NCBI GenBank assembly: GCA_029204225.1
Contig: CM055097.1
Location: forward strand, 37,675,106-37,739,105
Source: Diphasiastrum complanatum
Lineage: Eukaryota > Streptophyta > Lycopodiopsida > Lycopodiales > Lycopodiaceae
Direction: 5' to 3'
Length of the DNA: 64,000 bases
The position numbers and the translations under genes were made by a program. Under the pieces are notes generated by a model. The model searched no databases, was not told the DNA's origin, and saw nothing but the letters and a program-made list of their open reading frames with translations. Positions 25,950-38,239 of the stretch are shown here, one piece after another; the first letter of the stretch is position 1; each line of letters begins with the position of its first letter.

Positions 25950-28900
25950 ATGAGGCAGGCTGGGGGCCTGTGTTTCTGCCACCCCCTCAACCTCACCTCC
26001 GCCACCGCTCCCTCTTCCCACCAACATCACCATCATCACCCTACCTCCTTGCACAAGCCCTTTCTGAAACTCTCTCGCAAAACCCATGAGGTCAGACCAA
26101 CAGCATGGCTGCAGCATGTCTGCTGCGCAGGCCCGGCGGCGGTGGATTCATACAAGCATGAGGCACACCCCCCTCCCCACCACCACCCCCACCACCACCA
26201 CCAGATGCATGCCGAAGATATCGATTTGCTGCAGTGGATGCACAACCAGGGTCTGCCTCCTTGCAAAATCCAGCTAAAGGAATGGATTACCCACAATGGA
26301 ATGGGCAAACCCATACACTATGTTGCAGCCAGCCAGGACGTTCATGTACTCAGTTCTTTTCATTATAAATTTTTAATGTTGTTTTTTTTTTCTGAATCCA
26401 TTTTATACCTTTTCACACACTAAAAATTGAAGGAGTTGATATTCTCACGGTATATGTCATCTGCAGGCAGGGGAGCTGGTTTTGTCAGTCCCATGGGCAT
26501 TGGTGGTCACTCTAGAAAGGGTGCTAGGCAATGAAACAATAGGTCAGTGCGCCCCTCCTTGCCATTCATTGCCTACCTTTTGGCCTTGGCATTTTGAGAG
26601 TAATTTGTTTGTTGCGCACTATTGCAATGCCATGGTTCTCATGCAATTGTGTTTAGTCATGCATATAGAGAATGTGGATTTCTTTTGTCTATAATTGTGT
26701 CTAGTCATGAATTTAGAGTGTGCTGATAATGAAAATTGGTTGATTCGTGAAACCCTATTTATGCCAATAAGATATTGGATAAAGCTTTCCTGTTTTTTCT
26801 TGGAGAAGGTCGGAACTTTGTTTCACTGGTTTTTCTCTTTACTGCCCTTCGCCTCCAAAGAAGTGATGCAAGGTCACTATGTTGACCTTTGTACAAGCGC
26901 ATGAAAGCTAATGTGGACATATGTTTGTGTTTGTGACCCGCACGCAACCTTCAGTGCATTGGCCTTTGTACAAATGTCTGAAAGTTTATGTGGACATATA
27001 TTTGTGTATGGGACCCGCACATATTTTTCATCAGTATGATAGCTTATGCACTCCGCTTGGGCACTGGATTATGTAAATTTTGATTAAGCTGTTGTCTGTT
27101 TCATTCGATCTGCAGCGGAGCTTTTGACCACCAACAAACTTTCTGAATTGGCTTGCTTGGCTCTTTATCTGATGTATGAAAAAAAGCGTGGAACAGAATC
27201 TTTCTGGTACCCATTCATCCGTGAATTGGACAGGCAGCGTGGAAGAGGGCAGGTCGCAGTCGAATCACCTTTGTTGTGGTCATCTGAAGAGCTAAATGAT
27301 TATTTCACTGGGAGTCCAATGAAAGTAAGGAGTTTTTCGAATGTGCTTTTGGACTCAGCATTTAATCTCTATATTATATACATTGGACTTAAACAGAATT
27401 TTCCAAAAATTAAAGGGACGAGAACTACCAGGCCCAACCACTTGGATTTTAACCACATGTTGAAAACCACCACTTGGAAATTTTTCAGTGCTTCACAAAG
27501 AAAACACGTAAATATCTAGAAAAACTCAAAGACATTGGGCTTAGAATACCATCGTCTTTACAAGACATGCGAATGATCTATAGTCAAACCTTTTTTATCG
27601 TGTTCACACGCATGAGCTTTATTTCAAGCATCCCTCTTTAAGTTGTGAAACAGGATATTGTACTGGAGAGGCTAGAAGGTATAAAGAGGGAGTATGAAGA
27701 GCTGGACACTGTTTGGTTTATGGCTGGCTCACTATTTAAGGTGTTTTTTTTCACCTTTCTTGCAATCATATTGAAGGGATTTTTGTGATAATTTGTTCAT
27801 AGAGAATGTTCTATAATTTTTGTACTTGTTGAACTAGAGAAGAAATCAGGGAACTGACTTGCAAATGCTTTGCTACTCAGCAATACCCATATGATATTCC
27901 TACGGAGGCTTTTTCTTTCAAAATTTTCAAGCAGGCATTTGTTGCGGTTCAATCATGTGTTGTTCATCTGCAGGTACTCATTGGTTGTTTGTCTGAAGTT
28001 GTTAATTCTTGTTGACCTTACAACTGCTAATATGTAATTTGTGAGGGAGACGTGAACTAGAAATGGTGGAATAACGGAGCGTAAAACTAGGGGGAGGGTG
28101 GAGTTGTTCAAACTTTGTTGAAAGGTGTTAGTTTTGTAATCAAATTAGTTCGAAGGAAATTCATAGGCCGATTCATTACGACATGAGTATGTGTTTTTCC
28201 GGCATGAATACCAGGGTGTCAGCTTAGCAAGGCGTTTTGCATTGATACCTCTAGGACCACCTTTGTTGGGATACAAGAGCAACTGCAAAGCAATGCTGAA
28301 GGTGATGGGAGACCATGTTCAACTGGAGGTCGATCGACCCTACAAAGCAGGAGAGCCGATTGTAGTTTGGTAAGTGAAAACTGGTTGTGAAAATAGTTCA
28401 CTCGTATGAAGATTGTCAACTTCATGAATGAGCAACTATTATTTGGCCTGATTTCCAAGGAAGTGGATTGAGTAGCAGGCAATGATGTGTTAGAAAGATA
28501 TAAGATCAATAAAAAAAATTGTCTTGATTAGGAAGTCGGGTTGGCCTTGCTTTTTCGGCGCTCGCCTTCATCATGGTTGAGACCCTTCATTGTTGGACAG
28601 TGATAGAAAATTTGCGCTTTGAAGTTTGGTCTTTGTATGAATGAATATATGGAAGCTGATATGGATTCTTCTAGTTTGAGAGACACTGGTCTAATTTTCT
28701 TCTGGATATTGTGCAATTCTGTCAACAACAGGTGTGGGCCTCAACCTAATTCACGCTTATTACTTAATTATGGGTTTGTGGATGAAGACAACCCCCATGA
28801 TAGGTTGTCAGTTGAGGTAAGTGGAAAGGCTTAACTTAATCAATATGTCCGTGAACATAAGGGTTGTGATGGCCACTGGTTATGCATGGGGTCTTTTTAA

Positions 28901-31900
28901 CCAAGAAATGTTCTGATGAAGTTCATACGCTAGATTTTATTATCAAGATTTTCACAAGCATATGTTTGTCATGGTTGCTTTGGTATAGGCTGCTTTGAAT
29001 ACAAAAGATCCCTTATATCAGGCTAAAAGAACCATTGTTCAAAGGCACAACAAGTTCACAATCCAAACTTTTCAGGTTTACATGCTTTTAGGTCATCCTT
29101 TAATGGCCAAATGCTTTGTGCAGCAAATCTTTTACTTACATATTATTCTTGCTTTTAGCTTTAGATGTTTAGTGTGAGGTTGTTGTTACTGCTTCTAACT
29201 GTATTGTTTTGCTTTATCTTTTCAATTTCTATGTGACTTGTTGTAGGTCTCATGATGATTGAGTGAATTTTCACTACACAGAGCATAATCTACCACGTTT
29301 TCTTCTTACAGTTTTACAAGGGTAAAGAGCAGGAGACACTTCTTGATATGCTACCGTACCTACGACTTGCTCATTTATCAGATCTTGAAGTACTGGACTC
29401 TGTGTTTGCTGCCGAAGGACCCGTTTGTCCAGTGAGTAGAGAAGTTGAGCTTGGCAATGATATAGATTAAGTTGAAGAGGTTTTCAAATGTGTTCCTGCA
29501 TCTCTTTTCTGTTTTTAACTGGGTAGTGAGCTCTTTGTTATCCTACACTTAAACAATTTCAGCTCTTCTAGTTAAGAACAATTCATCACATAGAGCTTCA
29601 CACAATACAAATATAGGTGACAAGTCGAATGATCATAGGACAATCTCCAATTAAGATGATCCTACAACCAAGCTGAGTACAATAGCCAGTAAACAGAGTG
29701 GAGCTTTGAATTATTTGCTAGAAGCATATACTTGTCCAGAACAATAGCAGTGTGTGGCAAACCAACATAAAAAAAATATTGCATACTTGAGTAGTAAGAT
29801 GCAGTTGCGAAGGATATGCGATAGTTTTATGCAATGTGGAAAGGACCAAAATATTGTGGAGCGAGCTTCCTCGTATTAGATTGACCGTGAACAAACTTGT
29901 ATGTCAGGAAAATTGAAGCTTGAGGTATACATCAGTTATGCCTCACATTCCTGATAATTGGTGTCTCTCATTAACTATGCTATGTTGCTGCCCTATCGGC
30001 TATCATTGACCATCTTCATGTTCTTTGAGATCTTAAGCACCAGAAAGGAGGGAAGTTAAAAGTCGTAGGAATATTATGTGGAGACACAGGAAACTTTGAT
30101 ATTGCAAAAGAATAGCTGTGTGTCAATGGCAAAGGAGAAAGAGTTGTGCTATTACTCATTGAACTTTTAAACTGTATTTGATAGACATAACTGATCACAA
30201 ACTTGACCTGTAGGATAAACAAATTGTTACAAATACTCATCCATTATGTGGTTATGCACCTGACCAATGTTCTACTTTTGAATGGTTTGCAGTGCATCAG
30301 CACTGGAAATGCAATATTTGCATCAACTCTACAAAACTTTCATGTGAATTTGCTTCTTTTTACGAACGAGCCTGTAACCAGTGCCGAACCCTAGAGAACA
30401 CTAGAGGTCAGATACCATAGTCAGGGGCGTGTCCAGTGTACACGTCCGACAGGGCAAGACAGTGTGAGTAGCGTGCCCCGGCACGGACCATAGCCATGGC
30501 GGGCCTAACACAGCCTAGGGTCCCTGTCAGCAGGATAGGGCCCCACGTTGGGTGCCGAAGTGCAGTCGGCCACGTCAGTGCCATGTGGCCGACACTTGGT
30601 AGTACGCATGCTACTAGTCCCACACTGGGCTAGGAGGGGCTTACTCCATATAGGGAGTTGGCAAGGCTGGGTGGATCAGTTAGTATTTGCCCTACTATGG
30701 TGTCTAGATCTCTAACATTGGTATCAGAGCCTCGTTCTAGAGAGAGAAAGTGGAGAAATCTTCAATTTTTGCTTGTTTCTTGAGGATTTTGGTGGCGGAA
30801 AAGATGGAGACAGCTTCTTAAGGTGTTATAGAACCTCTAGTGCTGTTGTTCCAGCCCAAAAAATCGATTGATTTGCTGTTTTTGGATCAGACTTCTCAAA
30901 AACGTTCTACAGGTCCATCGCTGCCTAGAAAAGGGGAAAAGTCAGTAGTTCAGTTGATCATAACTTCTCCTACAGGTGTCAGATCATTCTGAGATTTTGG
31001 CAGTAGGTGGACAGCATTAGGGCACCCTCAACCAGCTTGATTTCACCTGATTTGGATCTGTGCTTGCGGAGATATTGCAAAAAATCAGTTTTTGGACGTT
31101 TTTCAGGGCTGTTGCAGTTGAAGGCACATAGCTTTTTGGTTTTTGTCCGTTTGACCTGAAATTTGGAACGAAGAATCCCTTGATTAGGGCGACCTACTTC
31201 AGCTATAGCTCCTGCTCGCTTCAAAATCGGGCTATTCCCCCCGTTTATAGGCTGTTTTTTTTCACCCTTTTTGGTGAAAAACGAGTTTTTTTTTCAGTAA
31301 TAACCAGCTTACAGCCAAACAGCCAGGGTTTTTCGGCCAATCCGAAGCTAAATCTTCCAGACTACCTGCAATCAGTTCCTCTTTGCAGCGGATCTTGCAT
31401 GCAGTTTGGGCAGCCAATTTTGTCAACCACAGAAAAACTGAGGAGTTTTCTTGCTTTTTCTTTGGAAGTACAGACCTGAGACAGAGCTAAGTACTCTACC
31501 TTTCATTTTTCCAGTTTCAGTCAATCTTTCTTCTTGTTCTATTCAGAATCTAAGGTACATCTTTTTCCGTGCCGAAAATGATCACTCCTCGGGGATCTGA
31601 TCAACCCTCGGAGAGAGGCATTGACGAACTGGAAACAGAAACCTTGGAGTTTATCAAAGGAAAAGAACCTATGGAAGTGGAAGAGTAGGAGCAATTCGTC
31701 GAGGATCTCGACGATTTGGTTACCAAGGAGCAACATCTCCAGCTGGTAATAGAAGTGGACGAGTTGAACCTGGCTTTAGCCAATGTCCAGTCTCGTATAG
31801 AAGACTCATTTGCCGAGCTCAAAGATTTAATTCTGAGTTTCGCGAAAGGAAGCCTCCGTTCCACTTCTCGACTGTTCCCTTCACCACTTCCATCAGTATC

Positions 31901-34900
31901 GGGTGAGCCCATTCGGTATCCTAGTTTGTTTAAAGATTTAAAACCTCCTACTTTTAATGGGGAAGAGAAGGATAGAAACGCAGATGTTTTACATACCTTC
32001 CTCAGCAAATGGAAGAACATTCATGCTCTTAAACAGACCCCTGACCATTTGCAAGCAATCGAAGCCAGCCTTTCCCTAGGACCCATGGCCTACAAGTGGT
32101 GGTTAAACCTCCAGGAGACCGGGCAAACCCCCTGGCCATGGAAGGCTTTTGAAGAGGCCTTCCTACGAGAGTTTCTACCTGAGAATGAACTTGATAGAGC
32201 TTGGGAAGCCCGGGAGAAAATAGTCATGGACAAATCCTTAGTACAATATATCTCGCAGTATCGAGAGGCCATATTGAAGATAAAAAATATGGACGACTAC
32301 CAGACAAAGTTAAGGGGTTGGAATAGCTTTAAAGTGTTGAAAGAGAATAGTCTTTCTTTGCAAGATTTCAAGTATTGGGTGTATGGTCCCTTAAAAAGCA
32401 TCCTTTCGATTTGTTCAAAGTTGAATGCAACCAGTTTCTTGCAAGATTGTAATTTGCATGCTTAGTATGCTGGATTGGTAGCTTAAGAAGATCAAATGAC
32501 TTACTCAGGAATAGTATGGCTGAAGCAAATTTACAGACATTAGAATGGTTTATGAGCTCAGTTATTTCCTATGTCAGCAAAGTAGTTAGGATCAGTTTCC
32601 TAAACTTTCATAAAATCCAGCCAGTTTTAACAAATAGTGTGTTTCTACATAGGTTGAGAGAATGCAATATTTTATCTAAATCCATAAGGATCAGTGGGTA
32701 AAAAGACATGAGATTATAGGTCAATTACCTTTATCAGTTTGCAAGTACAATTGACAAAGAGCCCCAAATTAAAAATATAGTGCCATCTTGAGCAATCTTG
32801 CTAGATTCCTCGTCACTTTGCATCATCTGTTTTCCTTGAAATTCGTCATGCACGTGAACAAGTACAGTCTATACAAGCAGAATATACATTTGTGCCCAAA
32901 TGTCGTCATGGTACTTTCAGTACCAAAACATACACAATGGAGTCTTTGCGCTTTATCGATGCTACTTCAACAGACCAACAATTGCAAGCAAATTAACCTA
33001 TGCATCCAAGGTAGGACAAGTATGTAGTATAGCTGTACCATCTTTGATGTGCCACACAGGTGAAGGTGGTATAATCATGAAAAAGTAAAAAAATTTCCAC
33101 TTTTTGATGAAATTTTCAATGGACTATGTAGAAGTCATAGTGTAGACTCCCTTGGGAAGAGAGGGATTCTAGTACCCACTGTTTGTCGGGGAAGCACATG
33201 TTTTTCGAACTTTTCAACGGAGAAACATTTTACCCCTAGAATAATGCCTCAGGAAAATGTTATGGGGAAACATGCTGGAAAATGTTTTTCCATATGAAGA
33301 AACACACTCCTATATTAGAAGGGATGTCCTTTTGTAAAGGCGAAATTTTGAATCCTTTGGCAATTTCTAGGACTTTTATTAACTTAATCTCTACATAATT
33401 TTTACCCCTTGGAATGTAAATCACCTTCTTCCCCTCTTGCACATGCACTATTGTAACGACTTCGCATTAGTTTCTAACAATAGACAACCATCTTTGCTGG
33501 AAAGAACTATTGAAGAATGTAGCATGGGGCAGAATAGTAGGAAAAGCACGATGAACAATAGAATGTACATACTTCTGCTCTAAAGTGGCAAATGTGATAG
33601 ACCGGACAGATTTCTATTGCTGAGAAGATGCAATGTCATAGCATAATCAAGGCTATAGAATGCAAATTGATTCAAATTAACTTGATTTGAATTGAGTTAG
33701 GGCAAAGTATTTGAAAAATCTGAATCTTGTTTTGAAAAGCTCAACATTTTGAATATATTCTTTTTGAACGTTTTCACTTTGAACTTCAAATTTATCAAAA
33801 AAAATTTGAATCTTGATCATTTGGAACTATGAACCCAACTATATGGTTAAAGATCACCTTATCTAGTGACAAATCTTGTAAAGAGATAATAGAACTCTCT
33901 AAAGTTGTCAGTGTACTCTCACACAATGGCTTCATGGGAGGAACCGTAAGGTATTTTGCTGTCTGATAAGCCATCAAGGATGAATCACAACACCGTGCTT
34001 ATGGGTTCTCGACCAAGTAGAAGCCAGTCTATCGACATGTAATCTACCAAACTAAGCTTCTGTGTGCTGCTTTTGTGACACGTCTCAACATATATTTCAA
34101 GCTTAGCAATGTAGTTATCAAACTTAGTGCCATCAAAAGAACCAGAGCAAATACTAAGCTGTACTTTATCATTATAGCAAAAAAGAGAAGTCTTGTGTGC
34201 CTCACGGTCAAATTGTCTACCACAGGAATGGCCGGAGAACCATTCCAAAAAGTTTTGAGTCTTGCAAATTAATAGGACCCTACAAGGGGCCTACGGGGCC
34301 TGATGGCCTAATGGGGGATTGTAACAGGTAGACCCTGTGGGCTGGTAGATTGGGCTGATTGAGGCCTGTAGTGGATGAAGATGGGCCCAGGGCCTGCAAG
34401 AAAGACTGATTATGGGGACAGCCAGGCCCTAATTGCTGGTTGGTGGGGTAGGAGCCTGATCGTGCCTGATGTTACCTGCATAGCAATTAGGTGGAAGACC
34501 CAAATGCCGTCCACAGTAGCAGCAGGAAGAAGAAAGGTCCACTCATGTAGTCCAGTTGCTTAAGAGAACTAGGCCTATGGACCCAAACTTAATGAAAGCC
34601 ATTGAAAATAATGACGAAGGGCCTAAAAGTAATGAGTGACCAATGCCCAACCAATGAAGCCTTGATCGTATGTCTATAATAACTCTTCAATTTTTTGATT
34701 TTCAATGATGTTTCTGAGCTGTTGTTGATCGTTCAGTGTGTGACAAGGCAGTCAACTTTTGAAGGATTGAAACTGCAGGCAAGTTCGTGCAATGAGCGAG
34801 CGGTTTTGGAGCAATTAAGTGACTATTTCACCAATCGGTTGGCTGGATATCGCACATCACTCACTGAAGACGAATCTTTGGTCGGTTTGATCACTCTTTT

Positions 34901-35400
34901 GCCTTCACACACTGTTTCATTGATTGAGTGTTTGGGGCCTTTGATGTTTTTCATGGCTTTTGAGTAACCCAACATTCTATTTGACTTTTTCTTTTGACTT
35001 GCAAAAACTTGCCAACTAGCAAAAGATTTGCTTGCAAAATGTCAAGGCCCGTTTTGGGGGTTTTTGTCAAATTTGGACTAGTTTCAGCAAAAATAGCCTC
35101 CTGAAACCACAGCTCTTGGGTTCATGTAATAACATCTTATGTTTAGGACTTTGTTTTGGGGGTTTACAGTTTAGGGGGATTATATTGAACAATTTGAAGC
35201 TAGTCACTAACCAATTTGAAGTTTTATGTCAGCTTAAAGACATGCACATCAGTCCGAAGAAGCGAGTGGCAACTCAGCTGATGCGAATTGAGAAGGAGAT
35301 TTTGGTTCGGACGTTGGAGGAAATCCAAAAATTTCAAGATCAATTGCCAAATGATACAGTTTCACCTTGCAGGGGTCCTTATGTTCCGAAGCTCAAATGA
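25950..35400 (+). CDS. SET-domain, Rubisco-LSMT-like protein, 11 exons, 525 aa
   Basis: Exons: 25950-26345, 26467-26542, 27116-27324, 27654-27740, 27881-27973, 28215-28369, 28732-28816, 28989-29075, 29312-29431, 34779-34880, 35233-35400. All junctions are GT-AG and the frame is kept throughout, with TGA at 35398. Residues 1-46 have no Asp/Glu and are rich in Ser, Thr and His, consistent with a plastid transit peptide. Split SET domain: residues about 95-367, with FALIPLGPPLLGYKSNC (from about 295) and LLLNYGF (348-354, the catalytic-Tyr motif). Residues about 368-525 match the LSMT substrate-binding domain (DMLPYLRL, SPKKRVATQL). LSMT-family enzymes methylate lysines of plastid proteins. Here the usual Asn-His of the SET cofactor pocket reads Ser-Asn. 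From memory, a plant subfamily including an Arabidopsis protein near At5g14260/At3g07670 shares this sequence; the exact locus is unverified. Intron 9 (5,347 bp) holds retroelement sequence. The start is the first ATG in frame with the transit-like segment. Confidence 0.9.
29790..29960 (-). pseudogene. Ty3/gypsy integrase C-terminal scrap in intron 9
   Basis: The minus strand encodes YKFVHGQSNTRKLAPQYFGP followed by FHI. The K-L-[AS]-P-x-[YF]-[FY]-G-P-[FY] motif is the hallmark of the DNA-binding C-terminus of gypsy integrases. Only about 25 residues are convincing. It lies antisense to the host gene inside its ninth intron. Confidence 0.65.
30719..30731 (+). other. Primer-binding site, tRNA-iMet type
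   Basis: TGGTATCAGAGCC lies one base after the CA end of the LTR-like block in intron 9. Confidence 0.85.
31578..32330 (+). pseudogene. Retrotransposon gag in intron 9
   Basis: An ATG at 31578 opens a frame with MITPRGSDQPSERGIDELE, a single in-frame TAG at 31686-31688, then an acidic coiled segment (LVIEVDELNLALANVQSRIE). It continues with FKDLKPPTFNGEEKDRNA, TFLSKWKNIHAL, LSLGPMAYKWWLNLQETG, WKAFEEAFLREFLPE and KSLVQYISQYREAILKI. The [KR]-P-P-x-F-x-G, A-x-x-W-W-x-x-L and F-x-x-x-F-x-P pattern is Ty3-type gag. Homology fades after about 32330, although the frame stays open to 32465. With one stop codon and no pol it is probably inactive. Confidence 0.8.
32331..34778 (+). other. Rest of intron 9, no clear feature
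   Basis: Mostly AT-rich. A G/C-richer patch at about 34270-34580 begins with ATGGGGGATTGTAACAGG, which looks like a polypurine tract plus LTR start (near 34319). Its sequence does not match the LTR at 30373, so it may be a remnant of another element. The intron ends at the CTGCAG acceptor (34773-34778). Confidence 0.45.
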
Positions 35401-35807
35401 GTCCAAAGGTTATGAAGTCCTGAATCACTAAACGGGCACTGGCGCTGCATAAAAAATGGCCATGCTGGTTGCTCCTAAATCAAAGAGGGTTGTGTATCAT
35501 AAGCTTGAATTGCAGAATATGTACAAGAATGCTTTTTGTTTCAGAGATTTCCTATTTTCTCTGCCAGTTTTAACTGATTCTTATCCATCCTTTGTGACAT
35601 TATGTACTCATTATGATTTATGGTAATCAGGTTATAACTGTACATTTATTCAAGATCATTTGATAATGAAGCCATTGATACCATCATGAGGTATGCTGTT
35701 GTCACATTAATGATCAACAGTGTTGACATTGAAGCATTTTAGTAGATACAGCAAGCCTCTCAATTTTTATTTCGAGGGAATGCATTTCAGCGTGGAATAA
35801 ACTTTCG

Positions 35808-36057
35808 AATGCGATGTTGGATTTACGTCACATTGCAATGCTTAGGTATAGAACTTTACATCAATTCTTAGGCATTATGATGTGGTTTTGTGCTAGAAAA
35901 AATGTAATGTACAACCAAATAAGAGTGCTATGTTGGATTTACTACAAAATTGGCAACTGGTGTCACATTGCAATGCTTAGGTATAGAACTTTACACCATT
36001 CATAGGCATGGTGGTGTGGTTTTGTGCTAGAAAAAATGTAATGTACAACCAATAAGA
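35808..36057. repeat. Tandem duplication of about 120-135 bp
   Basis: Two copies share ATGTTGGATTTAC, TCACATTGCAATGCTTAGG (35828 and 35963), TATAGAACTTTACA and TGTGCTAGAAAAAATGTAAT. Internal indels make the spacing vary along the repeat. Confidence 0.8.
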
Positions 36058-37702
36058 AAATTAACAATCTATTATCTCTTTATTCAACCATATTCAAAGA
36101 GGCAGCACAAATCAACAAGCAACAGATTGACCATGCTATAGTGCAATCAACAGATCGACCTTTTAGCATTCTACATGCATCCACAGATGAAATAGTAATG
36201 TTACCAACAGAAACCAACAAAGTATATTTCCTTAGTATATGGATTGACACAAAGTTAAGAGGAGCATAGAGCCTTTGCATTCAACAAAATATGCTCGACC
36301 AACAACTCATCCATCCTTTGATAATCTTTCTGGAAGCCTTGGGAATTGTTAATTTCTTGTCATTAAGGATCTCTCTGATGTCCAACATTCCGAGCCTTCT
36401 TTACCTACAGCTTCCCGAAGCAGGCTCACAGTATCTGAAACACCAAAGGCTTAAGCAATTGATGAGTTCAAAATTCAAATCAGTAACACTTATTGTGGAG
36501 GTTCTAAAATCTTGAGCTGTAACACCCTAAATTGAGTAGTTAAAACGATCATGAATTGTGATCTTTAGAAAAATGTGACCCCTCAAATTTGATGTCAGTA
36601 CACCTAGTCTGTACGGTTTGTATTTTATTTCATTTATGTATCCTTTAATCTTGTTTTATCCAGAAGGTTTTGACGAAGGGAATGTTGCTAGTCTTGTTAA
36701 AAGCAAGTCTATTTTGCCCTCTATAAAAACAAAAAACAAAAAGTTGGCCACAAGTGATGTTGCCAAAAAAATGGCAAATTAATCTTTGAAATCTATGTTT
36801 GTCTCTTGAAAGAGTGTTTTTTTTTTTGTTTCGTTTGTTTTTCACATAGGTTCTAATGAAACATCATAAAAACTGTCTCTAAAAATGATTTGCCCCATAA
36901 ACATTGTCTTAATCTGATTAGTTGAATACAATGGAAATAAGTGTAAAACAGATAGTGGTGATGCTAAAAGGCTTAATTTCCTCGCTAATGGTTGCAATAT
37001 ATGGTCTGGACATGTCTGAATTGCTTGACATCACAATTGTGGCAAGCACTTATTTTCAATCACTCAAGTACTTGTATGCCTTCTTGTCTTATATCACTTA
37101 ATCTCCCTAACATATCTCTATAGACACATTGATACGTTTGGTCATGAAGTGTGTGTGTTGTAGTTTTTTTTATGGCAGTTTAAAAGCTTACTATACAAGC
37201 TCAAACATTGTTTTGAGTTTTTTTTCTTTTGAACTTGAGGACAAATTTAATATATTTACGTTTATTTTATTTTACTTTATGGTTATGGTGGACTATTTAC
37301 TTTTCACCTAAGTGGATAATGAGTGAATAACTTGTCGGATGTGGTATACTTTAAGAAATACCATGATAATATTTAACTTAATACTATGACTATAGATATT
37401 ATTAGAGTTTCCTGACCCGATATCTACTTCTTGTACAATAACAATGGTATATGAGAGACTAGAAGATCTAAACTTGCAACATGGGATTTGAAACTTGTTT
37501 ATTACATACCCAATGCTGGTGGTGCTTCCATGTCTTTAACATACACGTACTACTTATTGTTGGTGAAATGGTGAAACTGAAAAATACGACACAGGATGCA
37601 AAAAGAGGAATTTGACACAAGTTTGAATATCATGGTTGCTCAGTGTGTGTACTATGGAAGACTCTGATAATGATTAATTAACCATGTCTAAAAAGATGGA
37701 TT

Positions 37703-37806
37703 ATTTATCACAACAGAATTTATAATAGATTCAGAGTCGAAAGGTGTCAAGGATATTTATCACAACAGAATTTATAATAGATTCAGAGTCGAAAGGTGTC
37801 AAGGAC
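37703..37806. repeat. Perfect 52-bp tandem duplication
   Basis: Two copies (37703-37754, 37755-37806) of a unit starting ATTTATCACAACAGAATTTA, identical except at the last base. The duplication must be recent, or is an assembly stutter. Confidence 0.95.
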
Positions 37807-38239
37807 AATCATAGTTTCAAAAATACTGAGGTGTCTAAGGCAGCCATGCTTTTGCAATCGACTCAATTGACAAGTGTACTATGAGAATTGTTATTCGATT
37901 CACAACAGTAAAAGATAGCACCACAATAAAAGTAGAAACAATATCAACCATCCACACATGAAGTAGTGCACAAGCCTAGAAAGAGAGCTAGAGGTCATGA
38001 CCCAAATATCTATGTCTAATCATGCTTTTGATTTGCACAAGTCTTCAGGAAATTGAGGCCTCCAACCTCTGGTGACACTTGGCATGCTTCTACATGACTA
38101 GCTTTTGTCTAGTTTTACATTGCTTTGTAAAACAAGCTATTTTATTGCATGAATTACCTAATGCAAATAGGCCTACTACTCACATGTGGGAACATGCTCC
38201 ACACATGTGTGATTTACATATGTACATGAAAATGTAAAA

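Larger units (their letters stand above)
30373..32330 (+). mobile_element. LTR retrotransposon fragment in intron 9
   Basis: Parts in order on the host-gene strand: an LTR-like GC-rich block (30373-30717, TGTAACCAGTG to CTCTAACA), a primer site TGGTATCAGAGCC (30719-30731), about 0.85 kb of leader, and a gag frame (31578-about 32330). No protease, RT, integrase or partner LTR is found in the remaining intron, so the element is truncated on its 3' side. GC content is visibly higher than the surrounding intron, suggesting a different origin or age. It adds about 2 kb to the primary transcript. Confidence 0.7.
35401..38239. other. Downstream region without recognised gene
   Basis: The 3' UTR of the SET gene should start here, but no definite poly-A signal can be chosen. 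Apart from two tandem duplications (near 35.8-36.06 kb and 37.70-37.81 kb), nothing coding or structural is recognised. Confidence 0.5.

Noticed and set aside
25586-26314. Other-frame and antisense open frames across the first exon (His/Trp/Gly-rich)
   Set aside because: They are shadows of a GC-rich, CAC/CAT-repeat exon; only the frame from 25950 continues into the conserved domain.
29312-29470. Gene end at the stop codon after exon 9
   Set aside because: Reading on gives an unrelated short tail, while a GT donor at 29432 and exons at 34779 and 35233 restore the conserved C-terminal domain in frame.
34319-34700. 3' LTR partner for the intron-9 element
   Set aside because: It has a TGTAAC start after a G-run, but the sequence does not align with the LTR-like block at 30373-30717.
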